From contig JANXVQ010000214.1 of the NCBI GenBank assembly GCA_025351545.1, positions 1-9,339 of the forward strand: 9,339 nucleotides of DNA, read 5' to 3'. The position numbers and the translations under genes were made by a program. Shown in pieces: positions 1 through 7,040 of this stretch. The notes below the pieces were generated by a model. The model was given only the letters and a program-made list of their open reading frames with translations. It ran no database searches and was not told where the DNA came from. The stretch comes from Spirosoma sp. (GTDB lineage Bacteria > Bacteroidota > Bacteroidia > Cytophagales > Spirosomataceae). Positions within the stretch are counted from its first letter, which is position 1. The number at the start of each line of letters is the position of its first letter.

Positions 1-2
1 TA

Positions 3-50
3 ACGGACAGGCTTTTTGCGTTTACGCGAAACTGGCCGACAGGCCGCTAG
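3..50 (+). CDS. possible C-terminal end of an unidentified upstream gene (partial)
   Basis: The first bases can be read as the end of a plus-strand gene that begins outside the window. The frame starting at base 3 gives 15 residues (TDRLFAFTRNWPTGR) and stops with TAG at 48-50, about 20 bases before a terminator-like hairpin. The frame starting at base 2 is also open and runs 31 codons to a TGA at 95-97, inside that hairpin. I prefer the first because a stop just before a terminator is the usual layout and the second uses more AGG codons. A minus-strand frame from an ATG at 113 is open to the window edge too, so the call is weak. I do not recognise the protein. Confidence 0.2.
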   Translation, partial: TDRLFAFTRNWPTGR

Positions 51-71
51 TCCAGGCAACAAGGACGACAA

Positions 72-108
72 CGAAAAAGCCGACCACGTCATCGTGAGCG
101 GCTTTTCG
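72..108 (+). terminator. terminator-like hairpin before the hydroxylase operon
   Basis: Arms AAAAGCCG (75-82) and CGGCTTTT (99-106) pair perfectly. A further CG/CG pair lies outside them across one bulged A (74), and an inner CACG/CGTG stem (85-88 with 93-96) closes a TCAT loop. The A-run before and T-run after the G+C stem fit an intrinsic terminator that could work in both directions. It separates whatever lies to the left from the operon starting at 192. Confidence 0.6.
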
Positions 109-120
109 TGCATTTAATTC

Positions 121-150
121 TTTTTGTGGAAGTAGATAAGAGTAATTATG
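121..150 (+). promoter_or_regulatory. candidate Bacteroidota-type promoter for the hydroxylase operon
   Basis: TTTTTG at 121-126 and TAATTATG at 143-150 resemble the Bacteroidota -33 (TTTG/TTG) and -7 (TAnnTTTG) elements, with one mismatch in the -7 box. The 16-base spacer is shorter than the usual 19-21, which lowers confidence. It would give a leader of roughly 35 bases before the ATG at 192. Confidence 0.25.
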
Positions 151-191
151 CCTTTTTCTTAACTTAGTATTCTATCAACTCAGTATAAACA

Positions 192-686
192 ATGGCTATC
201 TTCAAAATACAGATTAATGGTCGTATTCTTCAGGCTGATGTTGAATCCGACACTCCCCTTTTGTGGGTACTGCGCGACAATTTTGGATTAGTTGGTACGA
301 AGTACGGCTGTGGTATTGCCCAATGTGGGGCCTGTACTGTACACGTGAATGGGGAAGCTACCCGTTCCTGTGTATTGCCGGTCTCAGCAGTGGGTAAATC
401 GAAAGTAACCACTATTGAAGGGCTATCAGTTAATGGTATGCATCCGGTCCAACAAGCATGGGATAAGATGGATGTATCCCAATGTGGGTACTGTCAGGCT
501 GGCCAAATTATGACGGCAGCAGCATTGCTTAAGCGTAATCCAAGGCCATCGCAAACGGAAATTGATGATACAATGACTGGTAACCTATGCCGTTGCGGAA
601 CCTATCATCGCATTCGGGAGGCTGTCAAATTGGCGTCTTTATCTACTGTACCATCTGGATCTTCCAAACCCTCAAAAACGAAATAG
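192..686 (+). CDS. small [2Fe-2S] subunit of a molybdenum hydroxylase (isoquinoline 1-oxidoreductase alpha-type)
   Basis: This 164-residue protein is the electron-transfer subunit of a xanthine-dehydrogenase-family enzyme and carries two [2Fe-2S] clusters. The N-terminal plant-ferredoxin-like domain binds one cluster through Cys40, Cys45, Cys48 and Cys60 (CGIAQCGAC...C). The C-terminal helical domain binds the second through Cys98, Cys101, Cys132 and Cys134 (CGYC...CRC). All eight ligands are present and the length is normal for the family. It has no signal peptide, so it is probably exported folded, bound to the Tat-targeted large subunit encoded two bases downstream. The A-rich sequence before the ATG has no clear Shine-Dalgarno site, as is common in Bacteroidota. 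The last ~20 residues are Ser/Lys/Pro-rich and probably a disordered tail. The family is clear; the substrate cannot be told from sequence, so the isoquinoline name is only a class label. Confidence 0.93.
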   Translation: MAIFKIQINGRILQADVESDTPLLWVLRDNFGLVGTKYGCGIAQCGACTVHVNGEATRSCVLPVSAVGKSKVTTIEGLSVNGMHPVQQAWDKMDVSQCGYCQAGQIMTAAALLKRNPRPSQTEIDDTMTGNLCRCGTYHRIREAVKLASLSTVPSGSSKPSKTK

Positions 687-688
687 TT

Positions 689-2842
689 ATGCAAATAATG
701 CAGGACTCTAGTCGGAGAAAATTTTTCAAAACAGTTGCTGTAGCTGGAGGTGGATTGATTTTAGGCTTTAACTGGCTTGAATCAGAAGCCGCAACTTCAG
801 CAACGATTAACGTTTCAACCCTTTCAGGAGTTGATTTCAATAGCTATTTATCGATCAGCCCTCAGGGTATTATTACTATACTTTCTCCGAATCCTGAAGT
901 TGGACAAGGTATAAAAACTGCCTTTCCAATTATTGTGGCTGAAGAGTTAGACGCTGACTGGACAAAGGTCATTGTTGAACAAGCCCCTCTTGATACCAAA
1001 AAGTTTGAACGGCAGGTAGCAGGAGGTAGTGGTTCAATTCCACATTCCTGGCAGCGGTTGCGTAAGGCTGGCGCTACAGCTCGCCAAATGCTGTTGGAAG
1101 CAGCCGCAAAACGATGGAACGTATCGGCATCGGAATGTACAACTGCCCAAGGGTTTGCATTGCATTTGGCTAGTAATCGGAAATTGAGTTATGGTGAACT
1201 AGCTACCGAAGCTTCCCAATTACCTGTTCCTAGCGACGTAAAACTAAAAGCTATAAAAGATTTTAAACTCATCGGTAGCACAATCAAAAACGTCGATAAT
1301 CCTAAGATTATCACGGGAAAGCCGTTGTTTGGGCTAGATTTCTATCGGGAAGGAATGCTGTTTGCTATGTTACAACGTCCGGCATTTGGCTATAAACTAA
1401 AATCGCTGAATGCTGAAGTAGCTAAAGCTATGCCAGGTATTACCAATGTTGTAACGTTCGATAATAATGTAGCTGTTGTTGGAAAGTCGACCTGGCAGGT
1501 AAAGAAAGCTAAAGACGCTCTGAAAATTGAATGGGAAAAGGCAGATGTTTTAGAAAGTACTGCCGATCATAATCGCTTGTTCAAAGAATTATTAGATAGC
1601 TCGACTGCGACCGTTCGTCGGAAAGATGGCGATGTGGAAACTGCGTTTAAGAATGCAGCAAAGGTTGTCAAAGCCGAATACCAATGCCCGTTCCTATCTC
1701 ATGCACCGATGGAACCAATGAACTTTTTTGCACATGTCCGCCCGGATGGTGTTGAATTAGTTGGGCCAACGCAAACGCCCGAATTAGCTCGTAATGAAAC
1801 TGCTAAATTGCTTGGTATCTCGCCCGATAAAGTTTCTGTACAACTAACCCGCATGGGGGGAGGCTTTGGCCGCCGACTTAAAGCCGACTACGTGGTGGAG
1901 GCCGTACAAGTATCAAAACTGGTGAATGCTCCCGTGAAAGTCATTTGGTCTCGCGAAGATGATATGACTGGGGGCAGCTATCGCCCAGCCGTTCGATACC
2001 GATTCGAGGCTGCTTTAGATGCACAGGGCAATATGGTTGGTTATAAACTTCGGGGAGCTAGTATTAACGCGGGTAATTCAACGCGAGAAGATAATTTCCC
2101 GGCCGGCGCGGTAGATAACTTGCTCATTGACAGTGTAGATCATAAATCGCCGATTACGACTGGCCCCTGGCGAGCCCCAATTACCAATTTTCTCGCCTTT
2201 GCCGAACAATCTTTTATTGACGAAGTAGCGCAGGCTGCGGGCAAAGATCCCGTACAATTTAGGTTGGAGTTGTTAGATAAAGCTAAACAAAAACCGGCCG
2301 GGGCCATCAAGTATGACATTGACCGGATGAAGGGCGTTATTGCTTTAGCCGTTGAAAAGTCAGGCTGGGGTAAGAAGAAAGGAGTAGATGGCAAGCCGGT
2401 AGCGCAGGGCTTCAGCGTCTATTTTTCTCACCGTTCTTACGTGGCACAGGTGGGCGAAGTTGTCATGCAAAAGGGTAAGCCTGTATTGCAGAAAGTCTAT
2501 TCAGCAGCCGACTGTGGTGTAGTCATTAACCAAAGTGGCGCGCAGCAGCAAGTTCGTGGCTGTATCGTCGATGGAATTGGACACGCCATGTATGGTAATA
2601 TTACATTTAAAGACGGTGTGCCGGAGCAGAAAAATTTTAACCAATATCGACTTATTCGCCTAAATGAGATACCCGAGGTAGACGTGCATTTCGTCCAGAA
2701 CGAAATTGACCCTACTGGTTTAGGTGAGCCTTCTCTTCCTCCGGCTGGTGCGGCCGTTGCGAATGCTATTTTTAAAGCAACCGGCAAGCGATTACGAAAT
2801 CAGCCATTTGTGGAACAAGAAGAGTTTAAAGGCGTGTCGTAA
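689..2842 (+). CDS. molybdopterin-binding large subunit, Tat-exported (isoquinoline 1-oxidoreductase beta-type)
   Basis: This 717-residue catalytic subunit of a xanthine-dehydrogenase-family hydroxylase holds the molybdopterin cofactor. The N-terminus has a twin-arginine motif (S8-R9-R10-K-F-F-K14) and a hydrophobic stretch (TVAVAGGGLILGF), so export by Tat to the periplasm is expected. Family motifs are the N-terminal GQGIKTAFP region (~73-81), HAPMEPMN (~339-346), GGGFGRR (390-396), GPWRAP (492-497) and the C-terminal GLGEPSLPPAG, whose Glu680 matches the catalytic glutamate. It starts two bases after the small-subunit stop, so the genes are co-transcribed and probably translationally coupled. 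The ATG at 689 was chosen; an ATG at 698 also keeps the Tat motif. The same frame is open back to an ATG at 587, but that would overlap the small subunit and bury the Tat motif. Neither an FAD subunit nor a cytochrome c gene is adjacent, so the electron acceptor is unknown. The substrate is not predictable. Confidence 0.93.
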   Translation: MQIMQDSSRRKFFKTVAVAGGGLILGFNWLESEAATSATINVSTLSGVDFNSYLSISPQGIITILSPNPEVGQGIKTAFPIIVAEELDADWTKVIVEQAPLDTKKFERQVAGGSGSIPHSWQRLRKAGATARQMLLEAAAKRWNVSASECTTAQGFALHLASNRKLSYGELATEASQLPVPSDVKLKAIKDFKLIGSTIKNVDNPKIITGKPLFGLDFYREGMLFAMLQRPAFGYKLKSLNAEVAKAMPGITNVVTFDNNVAVVGKSTWQVKKAKDALKIEWEKADVLESTADHNRLFKELLDSSTATVRRKDGDVETAFKNAAKVVKAEYQCPFLSHAPMEPMNFFAHVRPDGVELVGPTQTPELARNETAKLLGISPDKVSVQLTRMGGGFGRRLKADYVVEAVQVSKLVNAPVKVIWSREDDMTGGSYRPAVRYRFEAALDAQGNMVGYKLRGASINAGNSTREDNFPAGAVDNLLIDSVDHKSPITTGPWRAPITNFLAFAEQSFIDEVAQAAGKDPVQFRLELLDKAKQKPAGAIKYDIDRMKGVIALAVEKSGWGKKKGVDGKPVAQGFSVYFSHRSYVAQVGEVVMQKGKPVLQKVYSAADCGVVINQSGAQQQVRGCIVDGIGHAMYGNITFKDGVPEQKNFNQYRLIRLNEIPEVDVHFVQNEIDPTGLGEPSLPPAGAAVANAIFKATGKRLRNQPFVEQEEFKGVS

Positions 2843-2922
2843 TACGTTAATATCCTCTATTTCGCAGGTTTACCAGCTATTAAGTATTCTATTACGAGGT
2901 AAGCGTTCAAGTTGGCAAATAT

Positions 2923-2968
2923 CTTACATACCAATGACCAGATGAAAGTCTGGTCATTGGTATGTAAG
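2923..2968. terminator. 20-bp perfect hairpin with GAAA loop downstream of the hydroxylase operon
   Basis: The arms 2923-2942 and 2949-2968 are exact reverse complements over 20 bp (left arm begins CTTACATACCAATG). A U-G pair (2943/2948) then closes a GAAA tetraloop (2944-2947). It lies 80 bases after the large-subunit stop and ~130 bases before the Gre-family gene. It has no T-run directly after it; the nearest is a short CTTTTT about ten bases on. It may be a terminator, an mRNA 3'-end stabiliser or another structured element. The remaining bases of the 2843-3097 gap show nothing I can name. Confidence 0.55.
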
Positions 2969-3097
2969 GATAATCTCTTTTTAATGCGTAGCGACAAGAC
3001 GGGTAGAGTACCTGCAACTTCAAATAGTGCCTTCTGAAAGCCGATTACGAACAACGAGCCTCTTAAGCGGTTAAATTGAGAAAAAAACAGAAGAGAT

Positions 3098-3616
3098 ATG
3101 AGCAGGGCTTTTCTTAAAAATGAGAGCGCCGACGATCCCGTAATTATACCAGCGCGAGCACCCTTGCCATCGGGTAGTATTAACTATGTGACTCCGAGGG
3201 GGCTGGCGTTGTTGCGGACTGAGATGGAAGAGTTGGAAAGAGAACACGTTCATGCTCAAATCAACGAATCGGATGAGCCTGAACGAACTCGACAATTGGC
3301 TTTACTGAATGGCCGAATTGCGGTACTAAATCAGCGTATCGCTACGGCGAAAGTTGTTGATATACATGAGCACCCGAAAGACGAAGTACGATTTGGGGCT
3401 ACTATTAGTCTGCACAACCGTAACGCCAGAATTGGAAACGAAGATCGAAAACTGACTATTGTTGGCGTAGATGAAGCCGATGCAACTCATGGACGTATTG
3501 CTTTTACGGCACCTGTAGCGCGATTAATGCTGGGAAAACATAAAGGTGATTTGATTTCTTTACGCACCCCTCAGGGCGAAAACGTAATGGAAATCATAGC
3601 TATCTCGTATGAATAG
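3098..3616 (+). CDS. GreA/GreB-family transcription factor with shortened coiled coil
   Basis: This 172-residue protein belongs to the Gre family, which binds RNA polymerase at the secondary channel. Residues 1-31 form an extension (MSRAFLKNE...) of the kind seen in a divergent GreAB branch. Residues ~32-88 form the antiparallel coiled coil (TPRGLALLRTEMEELE to LNQRIATAKVVD). Residues ~94-172 form the FKBP-like C-terminal domain (VRFGATISL, IVGVDEAD, ARLMLGKHKGD, TPQGE). Compared with E. coli GreA from memory, the stretch from TPRG to VVD is 57 residues against about 70. The GDLKENAEY tip, which carries the acidic residues that act in transcript cleavage, is not there; NESDEPERTRQ lies at the turn instead. 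It may therefore modulate polymerase without normal cleavage activity, as proposed for short relatives such as Rnk. An AGAAGAG sequence a few bases before the ATG may serve as ribosome binding site. It seems to be a single-gene unit. Confidence 0.85.
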   Translation: MSRAFLKNESADDPVIIPARAPLPSGSINYVTPRGLALLRTEMEELEREHVHAQINESDEPERTRQLALLNGRIAVLNQRIATAKVVDIHEHPKDEVRFGATISLHNRNARIGNEDRKLTIVGVDEADATHGRIAFTAPVARLMLGKHKGDLISLRTPQGENVMEIIAISYE

Positions 3617-3654
3617 TAACGTCGGCTAACTAAGGTATTCTTGCATCATTTTTC

Positions 3655-3687
3655 TTGTTCAGTATTAATTTCTAAGCGTTAATTTTG
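3655..3687 (+). promoter_or_regulatory. candidate Bacteroidota-type promoter for the oxidoreductase gene
   Basis: TAATTTTG at 3680-3687 matches the TAnnTTTG -7 element exactly. A TTG at 3655-3657 lies 22 bases upstream as a possible -33 element, near the upper limit of reported spacing. It would leave a leader of roughly 45-50 bases before the ATG at 3742 and fits the absence of other promoter-like sequence in this 125-base gap. Confidence 0.4.
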
Positions 3688-3741
3688 CTGTTCAAGCGTT
3701 TGTTTCGCCTGGATACCCTTTCTGTCTGAATTAAACAAAAT

Positions 3742-4824
3742 ATGTCAAGTACCACTCAACCAATACGTGTTCTTGTTGTCGGGTGCGGCAATATGGGTGC
3801 GTCGCACGCTATTGCCTATCAAACGCTGGACGGATTCGAAATTTGTGGCATTGTATCCACCGGAAACAGCAAAGTAGTTCTTAATGAACGACTGGGTGGT
3901 GGATATACGCTGTACAATGATTATGCAACGGCTCTGGTCGAAACAAAACCCAATGCTGTTTGCATTTCAACCTACCCCGATACACACGAAGCATTCGCTC
4001 TGATGGCTTTTGAGCAGGGATGCCATGTGTTCATGGAAAAACCGATTGCTGATACGGTCGAAGGAGCAAAACGCGTGATGGCCGCTGCCGAAAAAGCCGG
4101 AAAGAAATTAGTTGTAGGCTATATTTTACGGCATCATCCTTCCTGGGTAAAATTCGTTGAAATAGCGCAGACGTTGGGTAAGCCATTGGTGATGCGGATG
4201 AATCTAAACCAGCAGAGCCACGGAACAATGTGGACCGTTCACCGAAATTTGATGAAAAGCCTCAGCCCAATAGTTGACTGTGGCGTTCATTATATTGATG
4301 TAATGTGTCAAATGACCCGCTCGAAGCCAACACAGGTTAATGCCATTGGTGCTAGATTAACCAATGATATACCCGTTGGTAACTACAATTATGGTCAGTT
4401 GCAAATTCGTTTTGAAGATGGTTCTGTGGGCTGGTATGAAGCTGGTTGGGGGCCAATGATGAGCGAAACAGCCTTTTTCGTAAAAGATGTAATTGGACCC
4501 GAAGGCTGTGTGTCTATTGTCGCTAAAAATGCCGGAGCCGCTGGAAAATCTGATAATGTGGATTCGCACACAAAGACAGAGTCGCTGCGGGTGCATCGGG
4601 CCGCGCTGGACGCTAACGACCAGTTTGTTGAGGCCGACACCTGGATTGATATGCGGGACGAACCCGATCATCAGGAATTGTGCAACCGCGAGCAACGCTA
4701 TTTTCTAAGTGCTATTCAGGAAGACTTTGATCTTACCGATCATATGCAGGATGCCGTTAACAGTCTGCGAATTGCCTTCGCCTGCGATGAATCGGTGCGG
4801 ACGGGACAACCGGTCATGTTATAA
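3742..4824 (+). CDS. Gfo/Idh/MocA-family NAD(P)-dependent oxidoreductase
   Basis: This 360-residue protein has the two-domain layout of the glucose-fructose oxidoreductase / inositol dehydrogenase / MocA family, which usually oxidises or reduces sugars, inositols or sugar derivatives. The N-terminal Rossmann fold shows the dinucleotide loop VVGCGNMG (12-19). The family's EKP motif is at Glu99-Lys100-Pro101 (FMEKPIADT), followed by KLVVGYILRHHP. The catalytic-domain motif DCGVHYIDV (179-187) supplies the expected Asp179 and His183, which with Lys100 complete the usual catalytic set. There is no signal peptide, so it should be cytoplasmic. Length is normal. No sugar-metabolism gene lies beside it, so the substrate is unknown. 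The 'MocA' in the family name refers to rhizopine catabolism, not to the molybdenum cofactor enzyme, so it should not be linked to the hydroxylase operon on that ground. The stop codon lies inside the inverted repeat shared with the convergent ligase gene. Confidence 0.9.
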   Translation: MSSTTQPIRVLVVGCGNMGASHAIAYQTLDGFEICGIVSTGNSKVVLNERLGGGYTLYNDYATALVETKPNAVCISTYPDTHEAFALMAFEQGCHVFMEKPIADTVEGAKRVMAAAEKAGKKLVVGYILRHHPSWVKFVEIAQTLGKPLVMRMNLNQQSHGTMWTVHRNLMKSLSPIVDCGVHYIDVMCQMTRSKPTQVNAIGARLTNDIPVGNYNYGQLQIRFEDGSVGWYEAGWGPMMSETAFFVKDVIGPEGCVSIVAKNAGAAGKSDNVDSHTKTESLRVHRAALDANDQFVEADTWIDMRDEPDHQELCNREQRYFLSAIQEDFDLTDHMQDAVNSLRIAFACDESVRTGQPVML

Positions 4825-4900
4825 GATTTTTTTAAAAGGCGGAAGCCGTGCCATGATTCCAACCCGTGGCACGGCTTCCGCCTTTTAGAAAAATCTTATA
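4820..4900. terminator. bidirectional terminator: 34-bp inverted repeat holding both convergent stop codons
   Basis: Arms 4820-4853 and 4867-4900 are complementary over 34 bp, with one non-Watson-Crick pair (T4832 with G4888, a U-G wobble in plus-strand RNA) and a 13-base loop (4854-4866). The core AAAAGGCGGAAGCCGTGCCA and its complement form a G+C-rich stem flanked by A and T runs, as in intrinsic terminators read from either side. The TAA of the oxidoreductase gene (4822-4824) pairs exactly with the TAA of the minus-strand ligase gene (4896-4898). It should end transcripts from both genes. Confidence 0.85.
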
Positions 4901-6566
4901 CATATTGTTCTGTAATATGCCGGGCTTGCTCGGTTGTTTCGACTAATAACGGATGGCGCGGCTGACTCAGCGCTGTTTCCAACTCGTCAATTGTATCTTT
5001 GAAAAGCAAGTTAACCGGAATCTCATGTGCTTCCAGCTTACTTTTAATGTACATCAGCGACGGACGTACCACAGCCGATGCCGCCAATTCGTTATACTGC
5101 TGTTTGGCGGCTATAAATTCTTCATCACTAGCTCCGAACGAGACGACACGCTCCGGTAAGGGATTAGCTTTGCGACTGGCTAATTGAGCATCAAGATCGG
5201 CGAGCAGGTGTTTGAGATGGAATGTGTCCTTGCCGGTGCGGATGCGTTCGCGTAACGATTGACGGATAAGATACGTTAGTGAGTTAGCTAGATTTAAGCC
5301 GATTTCGGCCATCTGTTTGAAAATTAACGACGCGGGCGACATGCCCGGAATCGTATTTGGGTCGTGCAGTAGTACATCACCGGCGGGTGTCAGGAAACCG
5401 TCAATCCGTGAATACACATTGATACCCAGACGGGTAAAAATCTCCGCTACCGCTAACTGGATCTTACGATTATTTTCTAAACTTGTTTCAACGGGAATTC
5501 GCTTTTTGGTGGTACTAAGCTTGTATTTTGAGGCAAAATCAAAGCTTGTGACATTATAAATTTCAGTGGGAGGTAACGCAATGGCTACTTGATTATCGTC
5601 CTGAATAACTCCGCACGAAAACTCCTGTCCGCTGATAAATTCTTCAAACAGAACTTCGTCCTCAGCGTTAATAGATGCCAGTGAAATTACCCCGCCGTTT
5701 TGCGCCTGGCTACCTTGTTTGGTGAGCGCATCCAGCTTCGCAATAAAGTCGGTTGGATGCTTAATTACTTCGCCGGTTTGTTCAATTACAACCGGAAAGC
5801 TAATGCCAGAATCTAAACTGACCATTTGCTGTGCCAGTTCCCATTTGTCGTCAGAGGATAAGTCAGCCCATTCGCTTAGTTTACTCCAACCGTCGGGTTG
5901 TATACTCATCGTAAAAAAGCACTGTTCCACAGCCCGGCAGAACTGTGCAAGATCGGCCTCACGTACAATTACTACACCGATTGAAGATCCCTGATGGGGC
6001 GCTTTCACAACAATGGGCAGTCCTAAATGCTCGGTCAGTGATTGGAAAAACTGCGCTTTGTCGGTTTTTTCGTAGGCATCACGGCTAATCGTGGCGGTCT
6101 TTTTTTGTTGCCCATTTGCCAGGGCAATCAGTCCGTTTTGCAGGATTTTATTGATGCCCACCGCCGATCCAGCCAACCCCGGACCCGTATACGGCATTTT
6201 ATACCATTCCAGCAGTCCCTGGATAGCACCATCTTCGCAATCAGGGCCGTGCATGGCCAAAAAAGCCAAATCGAAATGGTCGCGAAACTGTTCAGGACGA
6301 AGTTCGGCTAAGGTTGCATTGAGTACATCGGCATCGAGCGACTCATCGTACACTGAAAAGCCAGAATTGTCTTGTGGGAGTATATCGCGTAAGGAAGGTG
6401 ATTGCAGAAAGTCGGGAGTAACGAGTCGAAACCGTCCGCGTCCATCTACAAATACTAGAACGGGTTCAAACAAACCTTTGTCTAAATTTGCTAAAGCTGT
6501 GCGGCCACCCGCATACGACACCTCACGCTCACGCGCCGGGCCACCAAAGAAAATGCCTATTTTCAC
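4896..6566 (-). CDS. long D-alanine-D-alanine ligase-like ATP-grasp protein
   Basis: This 556-residue protein matches D-Ala-D-Ala ligase, the ATP-dependent enzyme that makes the peptidoglycan dipeptide, but is ~190-250 residues longer than the usual 306-370. Visible motifs in order: GGPAREREVSYAGG (8-21; Glu13 corresponds to E. coli DdlB Glu15), AMHGPDCEDGAIQGLLE (104-120), MPYTGPGLAGSAVGINK (124-140), LPIVVKAPHQGSSIGV (183-198), LFEEFISGQEF (306-316), FDFASKYK (342-349; Tyr348 matches DdlB Tyr216), RIDGF (387-391) and DPNTIPGM (402-409). Between GSSIG and LFEEF there is ~85 residues of extra sequence (~215-300), and ~125 residues follow the normal end (~430-556). At the metal site Asp402 stands where Ddl has Glu (ExN to DxN); Asp389 and Asn404 are kept. 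Cytoplasmic, no signal peptide. It may be a true ligase or a paralogue joining other substrates; no mur or other cell-wall gene is beside it. Confidence 0.82.
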   Translation of the reverse strand: MKIGIFFGGPAREREVSYAGGRTALANLDKGLFEPVLVFVDGRGRFRLVTPDFLQSPSLRDILPQDNSGFSVYDESLDADVLNATLAELRPEQFRDHFDLAFLAMHGPDCEDGAIQGLLEWYKMPYTGPGLAGSAVGINKILQNGLIALANGQQKKTATISRDAYEKTDKAQFFQSLTEHLGLPIVVKAPHQGSSIGVVIVREADLAQFCRAVEQCFFTMSIQPDGWSKLSEWADLSSDDKWELAQQMVSLDSGISFPVVIEQTGEVIKHPTDFIAKLDALTKQGSQAQNGGVISLASINAEDEVLFEEFISGQEFSCGVIQDDNQVAIALPPTEIYNVTSFDFASKYKLSTTKKRIPVETSLENNRKIQLAVAEIFTRLGINVYSRIDGFLTPAGDVLLHDPNTIPGMSPASLIFKQMAEIGLNLANSLTYLIRQSLRERIRTGKDTFHLKHLLADLDAQLASRKANPLPERVVSFGASDEEFIAAKQQYNELAASAVVRPSLMYIKSKLEAHEIPVNLLFKDTIDELETALSQPRHPLLVETTEQARHITEQYV

Positions 6567-6600
6567 TGTATTGAGGAGTAAGTACGGTTACAAAGAAACA

Positions 6601-6622
6601 AAAAAACGCCTGATCCGGCGTT
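6601..6622 (-). terminator. intrinsic terminator of the GSCFA-mrp-nfu unit
   Basis: Read on the minus strand this is AACGCC, a six-base loop (GGATCA) and GGCGTT continuing into a run of six Ts. The arms lie at 6605-6610 and 6617-6622 and the T-run at 6601-6606. It is ~100 bases after the Nfu-type gene's stop and ~35 bases before the ligase-like gene's start, so it should insulate the ligase gene from the upstream operon and implies a separate ligase promoter, which I could not identify with confidence. Confidence 0.8.
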
Positions 6623-6720
6623 CTGATGTTTGATAAACTAATGGATGATATTAATCAGGTGAAAGGAGTATAGCACCTTTTATCAACTCCGGGCCGATAT
6701 TAGTTTCTTCGCAGTCATGG

Positions 6721-6999
6721 CTAATTAGCCTGTTGAAACGCAGGTGTGAGATTCACGGCTTCCACTTTTGTAATTTCCGGCACTGCTCTTAAGATGGCTT
6801 CTTCCAGACCGCCTTTGAACGTCATGGCCGACATGGGGCATGAGCCACACGAACCAACCAGTTCGAGCCGCACAGTTTTATCCTCGGTTACTTCCAATAT
6901 CTTTACATTACCGCCATCGGCAGCAAGATAAGGTCGCATCGTGTCGAGCGCCCGTTCTATTTTGATAATCAGTTGGTCGTTATTAACTACCGTCTCCAT
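6721..6999 (-). CDS. NifU C-terminal-domain (Nfu-type) iron-sulfur cluster carrier
   Basis: This 92-residue protein is a stand-alone NifU C-terminal domain, a family that holds a [4Fe-4S] or [2Fe-2S] cluster between subunits and passes it to apo-proteins. The N-terminal helix IERALDTMRPYLAADGGNVKI leads into the strand region LELVGSCGSCPMS, whose CxxC (Cys51, Cys54) is the cluster-binding motif, followed by the helix MTFKGGLEEAILRAVPEI. It has no A-type or NifU N-terminal scaffold domain, and its length is right for the single-domain form. It is the last gene of the probable GSCFA-mrp-nfu unit, 41 bases after the Mrp ATPase gene, and a terminator follows it. A carrier next to an Fe-S-type ATPase fits a joint role in cluster delivery (inference from family and position). 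The ATG at 6999 gives METVV and no better start is in frame nearby. Confidence 0.93.
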   Translation of the reverse strand: METVVNNDQLIIKIERALDTMRPYLAADGGNVKILEVTEDKTVRLELVGSCGSCPMSAMTFKGGLEEAILRAVPEITKVEAVNLTPAFQQAN

Positions 7000-7040
7000 T
7001 GCATTGTTGATTTACGGTAAATTTATACTTTCTACGTTGT

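Noticed and set aside
587..688. N-terminal extension of the large hydroxylase subunit to an upstream ATG at 587
   Set aside because: It lies inside the small-subunit gene, encodes nothing family-like and would bury the Tat signal that begins right after the ATG at 689.
2857..3054. 65-codon minus-strand open frame in the gap after the hydroxylase operon
   Set aside because: It runs through the perfect hairpin, has no recognisable domain and no start context; it is probably chance.
4357..4695. Overlapping minus-strand open frames antisense to the Gfo/Idh/MocA gene
   Set aside because: No family motifs; the plus-strand protein has all its catalytic residues.
3742..4824. Link between the 'MocA'-family oxidoreductase and molybdenum cofactor maturation of the nearby hydroxylase
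   Set aside because: The family name comes from rhizopine catabolism. The protein is a Rossmann-fold oxidoreductase, not a molybdopterin cytidylyltransferase.
6091..6633. 180-codon plus-strand open frame antisense to the start of the ligase-like gene
   Set aside because: Its translation is low-complexity Ser/Pro/Arg-rich, typical of a mirror frame, and it runs across the minus-strand terminator; the minus-strand gene has clear motifs.
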